This document shows positions 55,518-64,000 of a stretch of DNA of 64,000 nucleotides, one piece after another. Source of the DNA: Distichodus sexfasciatus (taxonomy: Eukaryota > Chordata > Actinopteri > Characiformes > Distichodontidae); NCBI GenBank assembly GCA_032718565.1, contig JAVGVS010000159.1, positions 652,401-716,400 on the forward strand, written 5' to 3'. The notes beneath the pieces are model-generated. The model worked only from the letters and a program-made list of their open reading frames with translations, did no database searches and was not told where the DNA came from. The number at the start of each line of letters is the position of its first letter. Position 1 is the stretch's first letter. Both the position numbers and the translations under genes were made by a program.

Positions 55518-56863
55518 TTACTCACTATTATTCGAGTGAAACATCTGCAGTCCCTTACAGCAATGATCTCGTTTAATGAAAAACAAACATGTAAATGTAG
55601 TCGAGTTTCCATCGATTTATATTTGGCTAGTCGTTTAAAAAAGGGAGAGAAAAAAACGCTGACAGATTTGCTTACCTAGCCTTCAAAACAGAATTGGGTT
55701 CAGACGCAACGAGGCCACGACAAAACGAGATTTCACATGATCGCGGGGAGAGGAAAAAAAAAAACCCCGTGTGAGAAAATAGCGAGTGCAAATTCAGGTC
55801 GAAGGATGATAAACAAAAAAGATAATAGGGAGAGAAGGAGGGAGAGAATGAAAGTGAGAGATTCTCAGTGGGAGCCTGGTGTGGGTTGATGCTGCCTACC
55901 TGCTCTTGCATAAGCTGGTCATTCCTGGCAGGGAAGAATAGACTGCTGACTTCGGAGGAGGGAGGGAGGGAGGGAGGGACGCGGAGGAGAGAGAGAAAAA
56001 GAGAGAGAGAGAGAGAGAGAGAGGTGCGAGGGCCGTCGAGGAATACCGTCCGCTGAGGGGGAGCGGAGGAGAAGCTCTAGTCATGCTGAAGACATGAGGG
56101 GGAGGACGGAGCCTCACTGATTCACCATATCGTGCCTGGGTTTGAGCTGGGGGCGTAACGGTACATCGAGCTACATCAGGGATTTTTAGCTGGTTCTGTT
56201 CCAAATACCACCGCCCACCGTGTGTCTGGGTGGGTTGGTGGGGGTGGGGGTATTTTTTTCTTCTTTTTTTTTATTTTTTATTATTCAACACTATATTTAT
56301 ATTTGTTTTGAATTCATTTTCATAAAGAAGCCCAAATCATCTTGAAAAATCCATAAAATTAAATCATTTTAGAAAAGCGATTTCATTAGAAGATTGCATG
56401 TCACAGACCACCTAAATTACCACCGCGGACAACCGGGGGCCGCATACCCCTGATCGACATTGATACATCGAGGCCTATAGCGTCAATCCGAAATGAAAAC
56501 GTCGATCAGACGTCACACATATCGTAACATCATTTGATATTGAGCTGGAGGTTTGTTTTTTTATATTAAATGAGAAGATTGTTTTTCATTTAAAAGTCTG
56601 GCTGAGCTCAGGACTGACAATGTCAGATGATATTTCCCTTTCACAAATAACGTTTGGAACTTGATTGTGATAAATCAGCATATCGTCACCTTCTTAAAAT
56701 TACGGCACTTTTTCACAAAAATGATTTCTTTGCCTAAATCTGCTCTTGATGATGCCGACCGCCTCTGGTAGAATTGCCTACATACTCAGTTGAACAGATC
56801 GTGTGATCCTACCCCTGTAGTATAAAGGCCCATGTCAAGAGCGTGGATTTGATTTAGAATAAC
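55518..56863. other. Unique sequence, GGGA/GA microsatellite, hAT remnants
   Basis: (GGGA)n then (GA)n at 55960-56022. T run near 56249-56272. 56450-56540 contains ATCGACATTGATACATCGAG and similar text from a decayed hAT element that continues after 57713. No gene. Confidence 0.5.
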
Positions 56864-57705
56864 TAGAGGTGGGCGATATATCGATTTTATCGATTAATTC
56901 GAATTTACAGTTCAGGACGATGTGTTTTTATTATTATTGTGTTTTATTTTACTACTTATTTTACACGCGGGCACCAAAAGCGGAACTAATGCGACACATC
57001 GTTCTACACGAGTAAATTAGCGCGGCGCACCCAAACCCTGTAGCAGATTCACAAACAACATGCCAACGACTGGGGAAAAGTATGGCGTCACATCAGTGCC
57101 AAAACAAGAGCGCGCAAAATGGCTTGCTGCAAAAAAAAACGCGGGCGTAAATTTCACAGCTGCGCGTGCAAATGTGACACTCGAGAACACAAATTTAAGA
57201 ATCGAGTGCGCGGTTGAATATGACCTCCCCCTGCACTCCAAAATTAGACACTTTTTAGGTGAATAAATATGATTATAATATAAAACACGGAATTCAGAAG
57301 AATAAATGTGGAGAAATGGAATTCAGGAAATAAACAAAACGGTTTTAATAGGGCCCTATGTATATTGCAAAAGACATGGTGTCCATACATACTGTGGAAA
57401 AGCCAGGATTCATTAACATGCCAAAAGTTTTTGACCCGAAGTACGTGCTTCCAAGCCGCAAATATTTTTCTGAATTTGACTTGCCACAACTGTATAATGA
57501 AACACGTCAAAGAATCGGTAGAGAGCTGGAGGAGGAGGTGTCGTATTATTCTGCCACAACTGACATGGTGAATGGTTTTGAACCATTTATTTGCCATCTG
57601 TAGTTTGATTTTGAGTAGGGGAGGAGAAAATCGATTAAAATCGAAAATCGGATTTATTGTGAAAAAATCGGAGATTTTATTTTTAGGCCATATCGCCCAG
57701 CTCTA
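56864..57705 (+). mobile_element. hAT element with transposase remnant and perfect 8-bp duplication
   Basis: AGAATAAC occurs on both sides (56856-56863, 57706-57713). Ends TAGAGGTGGGCGATATATCG and the complement of CCATATCGCCCAGCTCTA. The 842-bp copy retains part of a ZBED/hAT-type transposase (next entry), so it is a deleted descendant of an autonomous element. It sits inside an older hAT remnant. Confidence 0.9.
57358..57603 (+). pseudogene. hAT transposase fragment (ZBED-like)
   Basis: An 81-codon open frame reads MYIAKDMVSIHTVEKPGF, then DPKYVLPSRKYFSEF, LPQLYNETRQRIGRELEEEV and SYYSATTDM. These are the ordered signatures of hAT transposases just before and at the first catalytic aspartate (the D of the TTD motif); in intact members a Trp usually follows near that Asp, and here the sequence reads DMVNGF. 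The remaining catalytic core, the insertion domain and the C-terminal dimerisation region are absent, so it cannot act. The upstream frame at 57060-57266 lies in the same element but I cannot assign it: no BED zinc-finger cysteines are visible. Confidence 0.82.
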
Positions 57706-57713
57706 AGAATAAC

Positions 57714-57972
57714 TTAAAAATGTGATATTGTGTCATATCGATCGCTGGCTCCTGAATTGAATAGAATTTAATAAAAAATTGTAGAGTGGCAGACTTTATG
57801 ATTCCACCAGACGTCGAATAACTATCCTTTGAATGAATAAAATATCGTGTATTGACTTTAAATCGATTAATCAAACCTTACCTCGATAAAGATTGATTGA
57901 TTATTTTTTGTGTTTTTTGCGTTTATTTTTTTGCCCTCCATACTTCAGTGACGATGTCTGTGAACTATTATT
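57714..57972. mobile_element. Older hAT remnant
   Basis: GTGATATTGTGTCATATCGA and AAATCGATTAATCAAACCTT are typical of hAT interiors. This continues the remnant left of 56856. Ends are not defined. Confidence 0.45.
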
Positions 57973-58520
57973 CAGTCACTGCAGGATTTTCGTGGTCTTT
58001 TTATGAGATTGTTGCAGCCTACAGTGCCCGAGTTTGTGGCAGCTTTTCTTTTAAAAATTGTGATGAAAATTGCAGTGTTTTTAGGCGTTTTGTTGCAATA
58101 AAGTTGCGGGAGCAAGTCAAAGTTGCAGGAAAAAAAACGATTTTCTCCCCATTTATAATGATTTTTAACAATTGCTTAAAATGAAGGGAATAAAACCACT
58201 ATTATTTTTATGAACTATTAATCAATTAGTTATTTTCGAAGGTAAATGTGAGACGTTTTTATCACACGTTTCTTCAGTCTGATTTCTGAAAGTTGGCCAA
58301 ATTGTTGGTCATCAAGCTGCGGGTCGAAATAAAGACCCACATGGGCGTCTGAATCAGGCGTTTTTCTGGCGCTCTTAGCCTCAGGAGAGCACGGACTGAA
58401 CGTCCGTTTTTTTCCGGTTTTCTTCGTCTTCTAAACGTAACAAGGAAGTGAGTTCGCTAACGTTGGGCTCAGCGCTTTGTGGGAAAGACGACGATTGGTG
58501 GCAGTAATTGGTCAACTGAG
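57973..58520 (+). mobile_element. Family B element, copy 6, with an internal insertion
   Basis: Starts CAGTCACTGCAGGATTTTCG and follows family order to CTAAACGTAACAAGGAAGTG. An extra segment at about 58271-58415 separates ATCACACG from TCTTCTAAACG. That extra segment matches 60344-60480. The right terminus is lost. Confidence 0.72.
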
Positions 58521-58544
58521 GGTTTCATTTAGGAGCCCCATAAA

Positions 58545-58612
58545 TGTTAGGGAAACCCACAACTTCTTGGTCCAGAGGAGAGTGCCCTGACCACTAGAAC
58601 ACCACCACCACC
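58545..58612 (-). repeat. tRNA-SINE head fragment, minus strand
   Basis: Reversed, it reads GTGGTGTTCTAGTGGTCAGG then GAAGTTGTGGGTTTCCC, like the head of the family at 61391. The tail is absent. A CCA repeat lies at its edge. Confidence 0.55.
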
Positions 58613-59254
58613 ACCACCCCTTTGTATTAAGGGGACAGTACATGAACACTGGGCAGTGTATTGACAGAATTCTCCGATTTTGTTTAAAAAGTGAATTAAT
58701 CGCAGTGGGCAAGAATATCGAACACAGGTTCTGAATGTCAGTTTTGATTCATTGTCGATTAATCGCCCAGCCCTGTGAGGACCCTCAGCTAGTCGGAGCC
58801 CGGGTAGGAGCCGATATGTCTGTGCATACTGTGCCGCTTCTGTAGTGATACGTGGGACTCGAATCACACGGCCTCGTGAGTCACAAGTGTAGCAGAACAC
58901 ACAGCAGGTTGGCTTGCTGGTACCGTAGATATCTCTCTCTCACACACACACACGGCTTGTCTGGTCTAGGCTTAGTCAACGCCCTCCGTCTTCTCACCTG
59001 CTTTCGCGTACGACTGACTCAGTTGCACACAGATGCCTCAGTCATGCTGCAGATTACAAATGCATACATTTGAATCCAGCTCTAATGAGGCTGCTGGAGA
59101 ACAAGAAACCCAGACAACAGGCGGCGGTTTACTCCAGGACAGAGTTCCAGCCTGAGTTCTGATAATCGCTGGCTATGTCCAGATTTTTTTTGTCTGTTTT
59201 TTTTTGTGGTGGTTGAGACGGCAACAAAAAGTGAATGCATGGCTGCTGTCATCA
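58613..59254. other. hAT 3' end remnant (to 58775) then unique sequence
   Basis: GATTCATTGTCGATTAATCG followed by CCCAGCCCTG near 58775 is the right end of the family at 61231-62585. 58780-59254 is unique, with a CA run at 58941-58953. Confidence 0.5.
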
Positions 59255-59726
59255 CACTGCAAAAAAATTACATCTTAACAAGCCAGAGAATCTTAAAAAG
59301 AAAAAAAGAAATTCAATGAAGAGAACGGACAGGTTCTCATGCTCTCCACTACGAGTTAAAAAATTCATGACAACTTTGCTTATTTTAAGAATATTTAAGC
59401 TAAAAACATGGAAAAGGGGAAAGATTTTTTTCTTGTTTTAGGAGATCTTTACAAGATCACTGCAAAAAATGTCTTTTTAAAAATAAGAAAAAATTTACTA
59501 TTTTTGTCAAATAATCTAAACAATATTCAGTCTTACCAAGAAAATAAATCCAAAAAATGGTGTAACAAGATTAAAATGCTGAATTCAAGTCAATTACGCT
59601 TGTACAGATTTTTATTTTTTGCAGTGATAAATTTTCTCACTATATTGGCAGATAATTTTGCTTGATTCTGGTACTTTTTATCTTATCCTTTTCTTTTTCT
59701 CATTTTCTGACAGATTTTTTGCAGTG
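59255..59726. mobile_element. Terminal-inverted-repeat element (CACTGCAAAAAA type), with a nested copy
   Basis: Left CACTGCAAAAAAATTACATC and right the complement of GATTTTTTGCAGTG. A second, inner pair of the same ends lies at 59458-59626 (CACTGCAAAAAATG ... TTTTTTGCAGTG). This is a familiar high-copy fish MITE terminus. AT-rich interior, no transposase. Confidence 0.7.
59458..59626. mobile_element. Inner copy of the CACTGCAAAAAA element
   Basis: A 169-bp segment with its own CACTGCAAAAAAT / ATTTTTTGCAGTG ends. GAT lies immediately outside the left end and ATA to the right, so the duplication is not clear. Confidence 0.6.
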
Positions 59727-59993
59727 CAATTGTTTGGGTTCGGCAAAGGATAAGGATAAACCCCAACAAATCTTACATTTTAAGATTTATGTTATTATTT
59801 CTTGTGGACAAGATCATCAGATCACAGTAATGTTAATATTAATTCTGGTTAAAAAACTTTTATCTGCACGTTTTGACAAATCAGAATCAGAGCCGAAGAG
59901 ATTTTCTTTAATGTGATACAAATTAGAAAACACTAACCAGAATTAGGTTTTGAGGTTTTTTTGACCTTACAGGAATCCCCAAAGCGGGTATAA

Positions 59994-60330
59994 GGCCTCG
60001 TCCACACGGACGTTCGAAATGAACGACCTCTTAACGCCATACACGTTTTTGCTGCGTTTTGTAGCTGCGTTCGATTGGCGTTTCACTGGCGTTCGCAATA
60101 GCGCCGTTTTCCTCGCGTTCGTCGGGATTTTGACGGCAAGAAAACGTTGCATGCAGCGTTTATTTGACGCCGCCCGAACGCGCAGCCGCCCGAACGCCGG
60201 TGCTGAGCGCCCGTGTGGACGCTTTCATTTGCTCCAATGAGCAGAAAAACGGTCTGCGTTCAGTCAGCGCTCACCTGGCGCCACGAACGCCAGAAAAACG
60301 CCTGGTTCAGACGTCCGTGTGAACGAGGCC
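59994..60330. mobile_element. PIF/Harbinger-like MITE with TAA duplication
   Basis: Ends GGCCTCGTCCACACGGACG and the complement of CGTCCGTGTGAACGAGGCC. TAA on both sides (59991-59993, 60331-60333). A 337-bp CpG-rich interior with repeated GCGTT/AACGC motifs. No transposase. Confidence 0.82.
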
Positions 60331-60610
60331 TAAATCAGATTTTTATCTTCAGTCTGATTTCTGCTCCCTTCCTCATGCATTAAGCAAAGAAAGTCGGCCA
60401 GATTGTTGGTCATCAAGTTGTGGGTCGTAATATAGACTCAGACCCCGTGTCAGAATCGGGCATTATTCCAGCGTTGGTGGCGTCAACTGAGCGCGGACTG
60501 AACGTCGACACTTTCGTCGGCTCATTCCAGCGAATCGGCGCATGACCTGCAGCGCGTTGGGATGGCGTCAAATAAACGCTGCATGCAACATTTTCTCGGT
60601 GTCCTTTTCC
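60331..60610 (-). mobile_element. Partial inverted relative of the preceding MITE
   Basis: GACTGAACGTCGAC and GGCGTCAAATAAACGCTGCA then TGCAAC reproduce, in reverse, interior text of 59994-60330. The stretch TCAGTCTGATTTCTG to GGTCATCAAGTTGTGGGTCG also occurs at about 58275-58330. No clean ends. Confidence 0.55.
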
Positions 60611-61230
60611 TTTTCTGAAAGACAAGAAAGAAAAAGTTTATAACATAGACATAACTTCCATATTCGGCAAGTGTCATCTTTAATAAGTCTTGATGCACTA
60701 GTAAGATCCATTAACAACACGATCGCAAGAGATTGAAAGGTGGCCAAATGGTCGGACAGTTAATTAGTGGATAAATTAGCATTATCATTCATCCAAAATT
60801 TACTCTTGACAATTAAATCCTATCATTTTAATTAAAAACGTTGACTTCACTTGGCGCGTCGAGATTAGACCAAAAACTCTGAATTTTGGACGTTCAGTGA
60901 AAACAGAGACTTCATCGTCGGCGCCAACCAACTGCCATAAAGAAAATGCTGAGGTTAAGTGCATTCGCCGCGCTCTTTTAACACTCCAATTTACCCACAA
61001 TGCATTGTTGCTTTTGAATGGGCGCCAGTAGGGTGACCTGTTTTTGGCACCGGTTCAGGCCTGCGGTTTCACGGCTACAAGAAAGCAGACTTCGAACCCG
61101 AGCCCCTGAGAAAGACGTTGTTGTTGTTAATCTGTGGAGTATTTTCTGACAAATCAAAAACCACAATAAAAATCTTGCATGAAGGTAAAATCAAAGAAAG
61201 CCTGAGTCTGATAACAGCAGTCCGACCGGT
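60611..61230. other. Unique sequence
   Basis: No gene or repeat family recognised. Confidence 0.4.
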
Positions 61231-61390
61231 TAGGGCAGGGCGATATGACATCAAATCAATATCACAATTAATCGTTTGACATTTTATCCAGATTACGATG
61301 ATTTTATTTTACAGTTATTTTATGGCCTTTTTGTTCTCATAGTTCACTGACCAGGTTTGTACTGTAAATACGCTCCACGGTGATGGTGGT

Positions 61391-61560
61391 GAATGTGGTC
61401 TAGTGGTTAAAACACTCCCGTCGGAACCGAGAGGTTGTGGGTTCGAATCCCGTCTTCAGTGCTACAACCGCTGTGTCCCTGAGCAAGACCCTTAACCCCA
61501 AGTTGTCTCTGAAATTAGGGAACTGGAAGTCGCTCTGGATAAAAGTGGTGTCTGCTGAAT
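61391..61560 (+). repeat. tRNA-derived SINE (CTCTGGATAAAAG tail type)
   Basis: Box A TCTAGTGGTTAAAACAC; box B GGGTTCGAATCCC; CCCTGAGCAAGACCCTTAAC; tail CTCTGGATAAAAGTGGTGTC then TGCTGAAT. Complete or nearly so. The tail phrase is shared by several fish SINE/LINE pairs. Confidence 0.85.
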
Positions 61561-61615
61561 ACCCAAAATACTAATGTTAAAGCTGGGATATTTTTACAGA
61601 GGAAAGAGTCGACAC

Positions 61616-62424
61616 AAGAGGCGCACGATTCAGAAAATCTCACGATTCGACTGCGATTCTTTGGCTCACGATTTGATTCGATTCACGATTCGATAATTTG
61701 TTTCCAGATTGGTGTTTTGAGTTACTTTTCCCATTTGACGGCGGCAGATCAACAATAAAATCACATCAGATAGTAGTTTACTGAATGTAACGTACGCATA
61801 CTGACCTCATTTCCCTCATGCTCACGCCAAGCTGGTCTGTTTGGGCAGATTTCCACGCTGCGCCATCTGTAGGTGTAACGACCGGCGGCTGAACCCAAAC
61901 GCAGAGTCGACAGAACCAGGTCGCAGGCACAGGGGTAAATTGAGAAAACGTAAAGAGTTTATTCAAGCCAAGGTCGGAACCAAAAGTCACAGTCCACGAA
62001 GCAAACAAGTCCAAATCGCCAGAGGCAGAGGGGTAATTCAATAACAGAAAGCAAGGGTCAAAACGGAGACAGGCAAACACAGTGACCGCTCGGTGTGTAG
62101 CACTAGGCATAACAATACTTCGCAGAGGAAGGTTGTAACTGACAGTCCTTAAATACCAGTAATGTGGCTATGATTGGTTTAAAATTCTGGTGACGTTGAT
62201 CCGGTGAACTGAGGTTGTTGTGAAAGTCCGGAACTGGAGTCCTGGTCAGGTGGCCTTTCTAGTGAGGTGGGTTCCTCCCTTGATCTGGGCCGGGGTCTCA
62301 CCGTAGGATTGGCGAGCTGAACTCCTGTCGGGGAAACAAGTAGTGACGTTACGTTAAGTGAAAAATGTGAATCGATTTTTAATCGACAGAAAAAATCACT
62401 ATTCAATTTTTTTGAACATTCCTA
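61616..62424 (+). mobile_element. hAT element (GCACGATTCAG family) with a solo LTR inside
   Basis: Left GAGGCGCACGATTCAGAAAA, right TTTTTGAACATTCCTA. Flanks GTCGACAC (61608-61615) and GTAAACAC (62425-62432) match 6 of 8. The interior matches 27543-27814 and 54846-54990 apart from the LTR at 61874-62338. Confidence 0.75.
61874..62338 (-). mobile_element. Solo LTR, Ty3/Gypsy-like, minus strand
   Basis: 465 bp beginning TGTAACG and ending AAACA (TG...CA). On the minus strand there is a TATA-like TATTTAAGG (62147-62157) and, about 190 bp downstream, AATAAA (61958-61963), then a U5-like end closing GTTACA. That is the usual promoter/R/polyA layout of an LTR. GTAG lies close to both ends with a 1-bp offset. 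No internal retroelement genes are present, so it is a solo LTR. The class is inferred from end sequence. Confidence 0.6.
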
Positions 62425-62633
62425 GTAAACACTGCCTGAACACAAAAATACTGACTGATTTCTTTTTTAAAGCATTAAGAGATTTTTTTTTAAATAAAGT
62501 AAAATAATCGTCACAGGCAAGATTATATCGATCAGAGGCTCTGAATGTCGATTTTGATTCATTTTCGATTATTTGTCCAGCCCTAGTCCCTGTATATGAA
62601 TTATACAAATAATAAACGGAGTGTAGGTTTCAC

Positions 62634-62883
62634 AGCTGGTGGCGTAACGGTGGGGTGTTTGCCCCGTGATCAGAAGCTCACAGGTTCGAATCCAGGGCCG
62701 GTAACGTTACCACTGAGGTGCTCATGAGCAAGGTACCGTCCCCAAACACTGCTCTCCGGGCGCTTGTTAGCTGCCCACTGCTCCTTCACGGATGGGTCAA
62801 ATGCCGAGGTCACACTTGGTTGTGGTGCACTGTGTGCTGTGGTGTGCTGTGTTCACACTGACAAAAATAATCACTCACTTTCA
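62634..62883 (+). repeat. tRNA-derived SINE family A, full length
   Basis: Box A GTGGCGTAACGG, box B GGTTCGAATCC, complete body and the tail GTGTTCACACTGACAAAAAT. Among the least diverged copies in the window. Confidence 0.92.
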
Positions 62884-63941
62884 CATTAGCACCCGCATTA
62901 GCGTCAGCAACTCGTGTGCTTTTCGGCCGGCGGTGAAGAAGTGAGGTTTGATTTGACTGCTGCTAAAGCGTATTTTTAAAACCACAATCTCTGCACTGTG
63001 ATCTCGACCATCACTGCCACAGCTCAGAGATTACTTTCTTGTTCTTGCCTGAGTTTATTTCTGTCTCCTTCTCTCTCTCTCTCTCTCTCGCCTCGCTAGA
63101 ATCCGGGGCGCTGTATAGATTTCTCACAGCTGATGAAATTAAAAAGACAGCACATTGTGTGTGGTGTTGCCCGCGGCGCCGAGTTTTGCCTGCGAGTTCA
63201 CGATACGAGGTTGAGAGGGGAGTTCCTTTGGGGGGGATTAAATCAGTTCCCTCTTTCTCCAACAGCTCCCCTCTCTCTCGCTTCACACACACAAACGAAC
63301 ACACACACAAAAACAAAACACACACGCATCTCCCTCGTAGCCCCACCGTCCGCGTCGTTGGAGGTTTATTCAAGCTCGGTTTGGAGGATGCTACTCATTT
63401 TAGTCCCTTTATAGCAACACTAAGAGGACAGTTCCAAAGCAAACGTAACACAAGATGAGACGGAGTTCATTGACGACGTGAAAACCCCGTAACGACGCGT
63501 CTCTGGGGAAAGTTTTTAAAAAAAGTACCGTTCCAGCAGAAACGGCAACTTCACGTGGAAACGATGCCGTCGTCATGGTGACGTTGTTGCCACGGTAATG
63601 GCGGCGGTTACATGCAGCCACGTTTTTTGGGGGGGTACGAACTCGGCAGGGCCTGAAGATTGTAAAACGTATTATTTTTTGTGGATAAAAATATCCCGAC
63701 ATCCCCTCCCCCGCCGACCTTCCGTCTACAGGGCCGAATATACAGCGGCGTCAAGTAACTAGGACTTAAATGAAAGTAGTTAATTAAATTTTGAAAAAGT
63801 TAATTAAGCAGGAGTTCAATTAAAAGTAGCTTCTGTCAGGTGGCCTAATGACTTTGGTTAGTGTCAACATGTTTAGCTGATTTATGTTGTTTTTTTTCTC
63901 CCAGAGAAGTTGAAGTGCAGATACTTTTACGTAGTTTGTCA
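62884..63941. other. Unique sequence; CT and CA runs
   Basis: (CT)n at 63068-63090 and CA-rich 63283-63322. The 139- and 120-codon frames across 63011-63458 are chance frames in this text. No exon recognised. Confidence 0.4.
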
Positions 63942-64000
63942 GTAGGGCGGTGCGATACAACCAAAATCTCATATCCAGATAACGACGGAGATATCACACT
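63942..64000 (+). mobile_element. Start of a hAT-like element, cut by the window end
   Basis: TAGGGCGGTGCGATACAACC and AAAATCTCATATCCAGATAA match the left-end style of the other hAT elements. The remainder lies outside the window. Confidence 0.5.

Larger units (their letters stand above)
61231..62585 (+). mobile_element. Outer hAT-like element holding three later insertions
   Basis: Starts TAGGGCAGGGCGATATGACA and ends CGATTATTTGTCCAGCCCTA. Family text (TCAAATCAATATCACAATTA; GTAAATACGC...GCTGGGATATTTTTAC; AATAATCGTCACAGGC) appears in order once the insertions are removed. Flanking 8-mers no longer match. Confidence 0.72.

Noticed and set aside
57060..57266. First part of a hAT transposase (BED zinc finger)
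   Set aside because: The expected Cys/His pattern is not visible, so the frame is left unassigned although it lies within the hAT element.

Overview
The window is vertebrate nuclear DNA, almost certainly from a teleost fish. It shows AT-rich non-coding sequence, spliceosomal exon borders, dense short CA/GT/CT and tetranucleotide microsatellites, tRNA-derived SINEs including a V-SINE/HE1-type element, and many small hAT and PIF/Harbinger-type elements. An otophysan (catfish- or characin-like) host is my guess from the SINE types, but the sequence does not prove it. There are no bacterial operons, CRISPR arrays or viral genomes.

Only one host coding exon is convincing: a 99-bp, phase 0/0 exon at 38147-38245 (+), with a good acceptor and donor. 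It encodes the DPDAP ligand-site block of a phosphatidylethanolamine-binding protein and most resembles PEBP4. The rest of the window therefore reads best as two very large introns of a pebp4 gene, at least about 38 kb upstream and 25.7 kb downstream, unless I have missed small exons. Most long ORFs elsewhere are chance frames through microsatellites, repeats or GC-rich non-coding DNA.

Repeats dominate the layout. A tRNA-derived SINE, called 'SINE family A' below, occurs about 22 times on both strands, many copies broken by later insertions. DNA transposons with readable ends include hAT-type elements with 8-bp target-site duplications (20396-21173, 20475-20872, 27543-27814, 41356-41683, 54065-54845, 56864-57705). 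PIF/Harbinger-type elements with 3-bp flanks lie at 2582-3118, 15343-16114, 22827-23287 and 59994-60330. A family beginning CAGTCCCTCC, called 'family B', has six copies. Two elements keep protein remnants: a Myb/SANT-like Harbinger reading frame at 15604-15831 and a hAT transposase remnant at 57358-57603. A minus-strand solo LTR sits at 61874-62338.

Several loci are nested three or four levels deep, which gives a relative order of insertion: 20376-21310, 22651-23690, 46131-47000 and 61231-62585. Two loci are inverted duplications rather than independent insertions: a near-perfect SINE palindrome at 54965-55517, and an inverted pair sharing the same SINE/hAT junction at 25967-26255 and 27331-27605. 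Large simple arrays lie at 29907-30520 (about 22-bp minisatellite), 32930-33925 (TCTG/TCTA) and 38815-39690 (polypyrimidine tract just downstream of the pebp4 exon).

CpG-rich, non-repetitive patches (for example 31010-31190, 36905-37200, 40190-40330, 45400-45930, 51300-51930) may be regulatory. The one at 31010-31190 carries a good ZNF143-type motif and is the best candidate for an undescribed promoter. I did not find evidence of a new multi-gene system.
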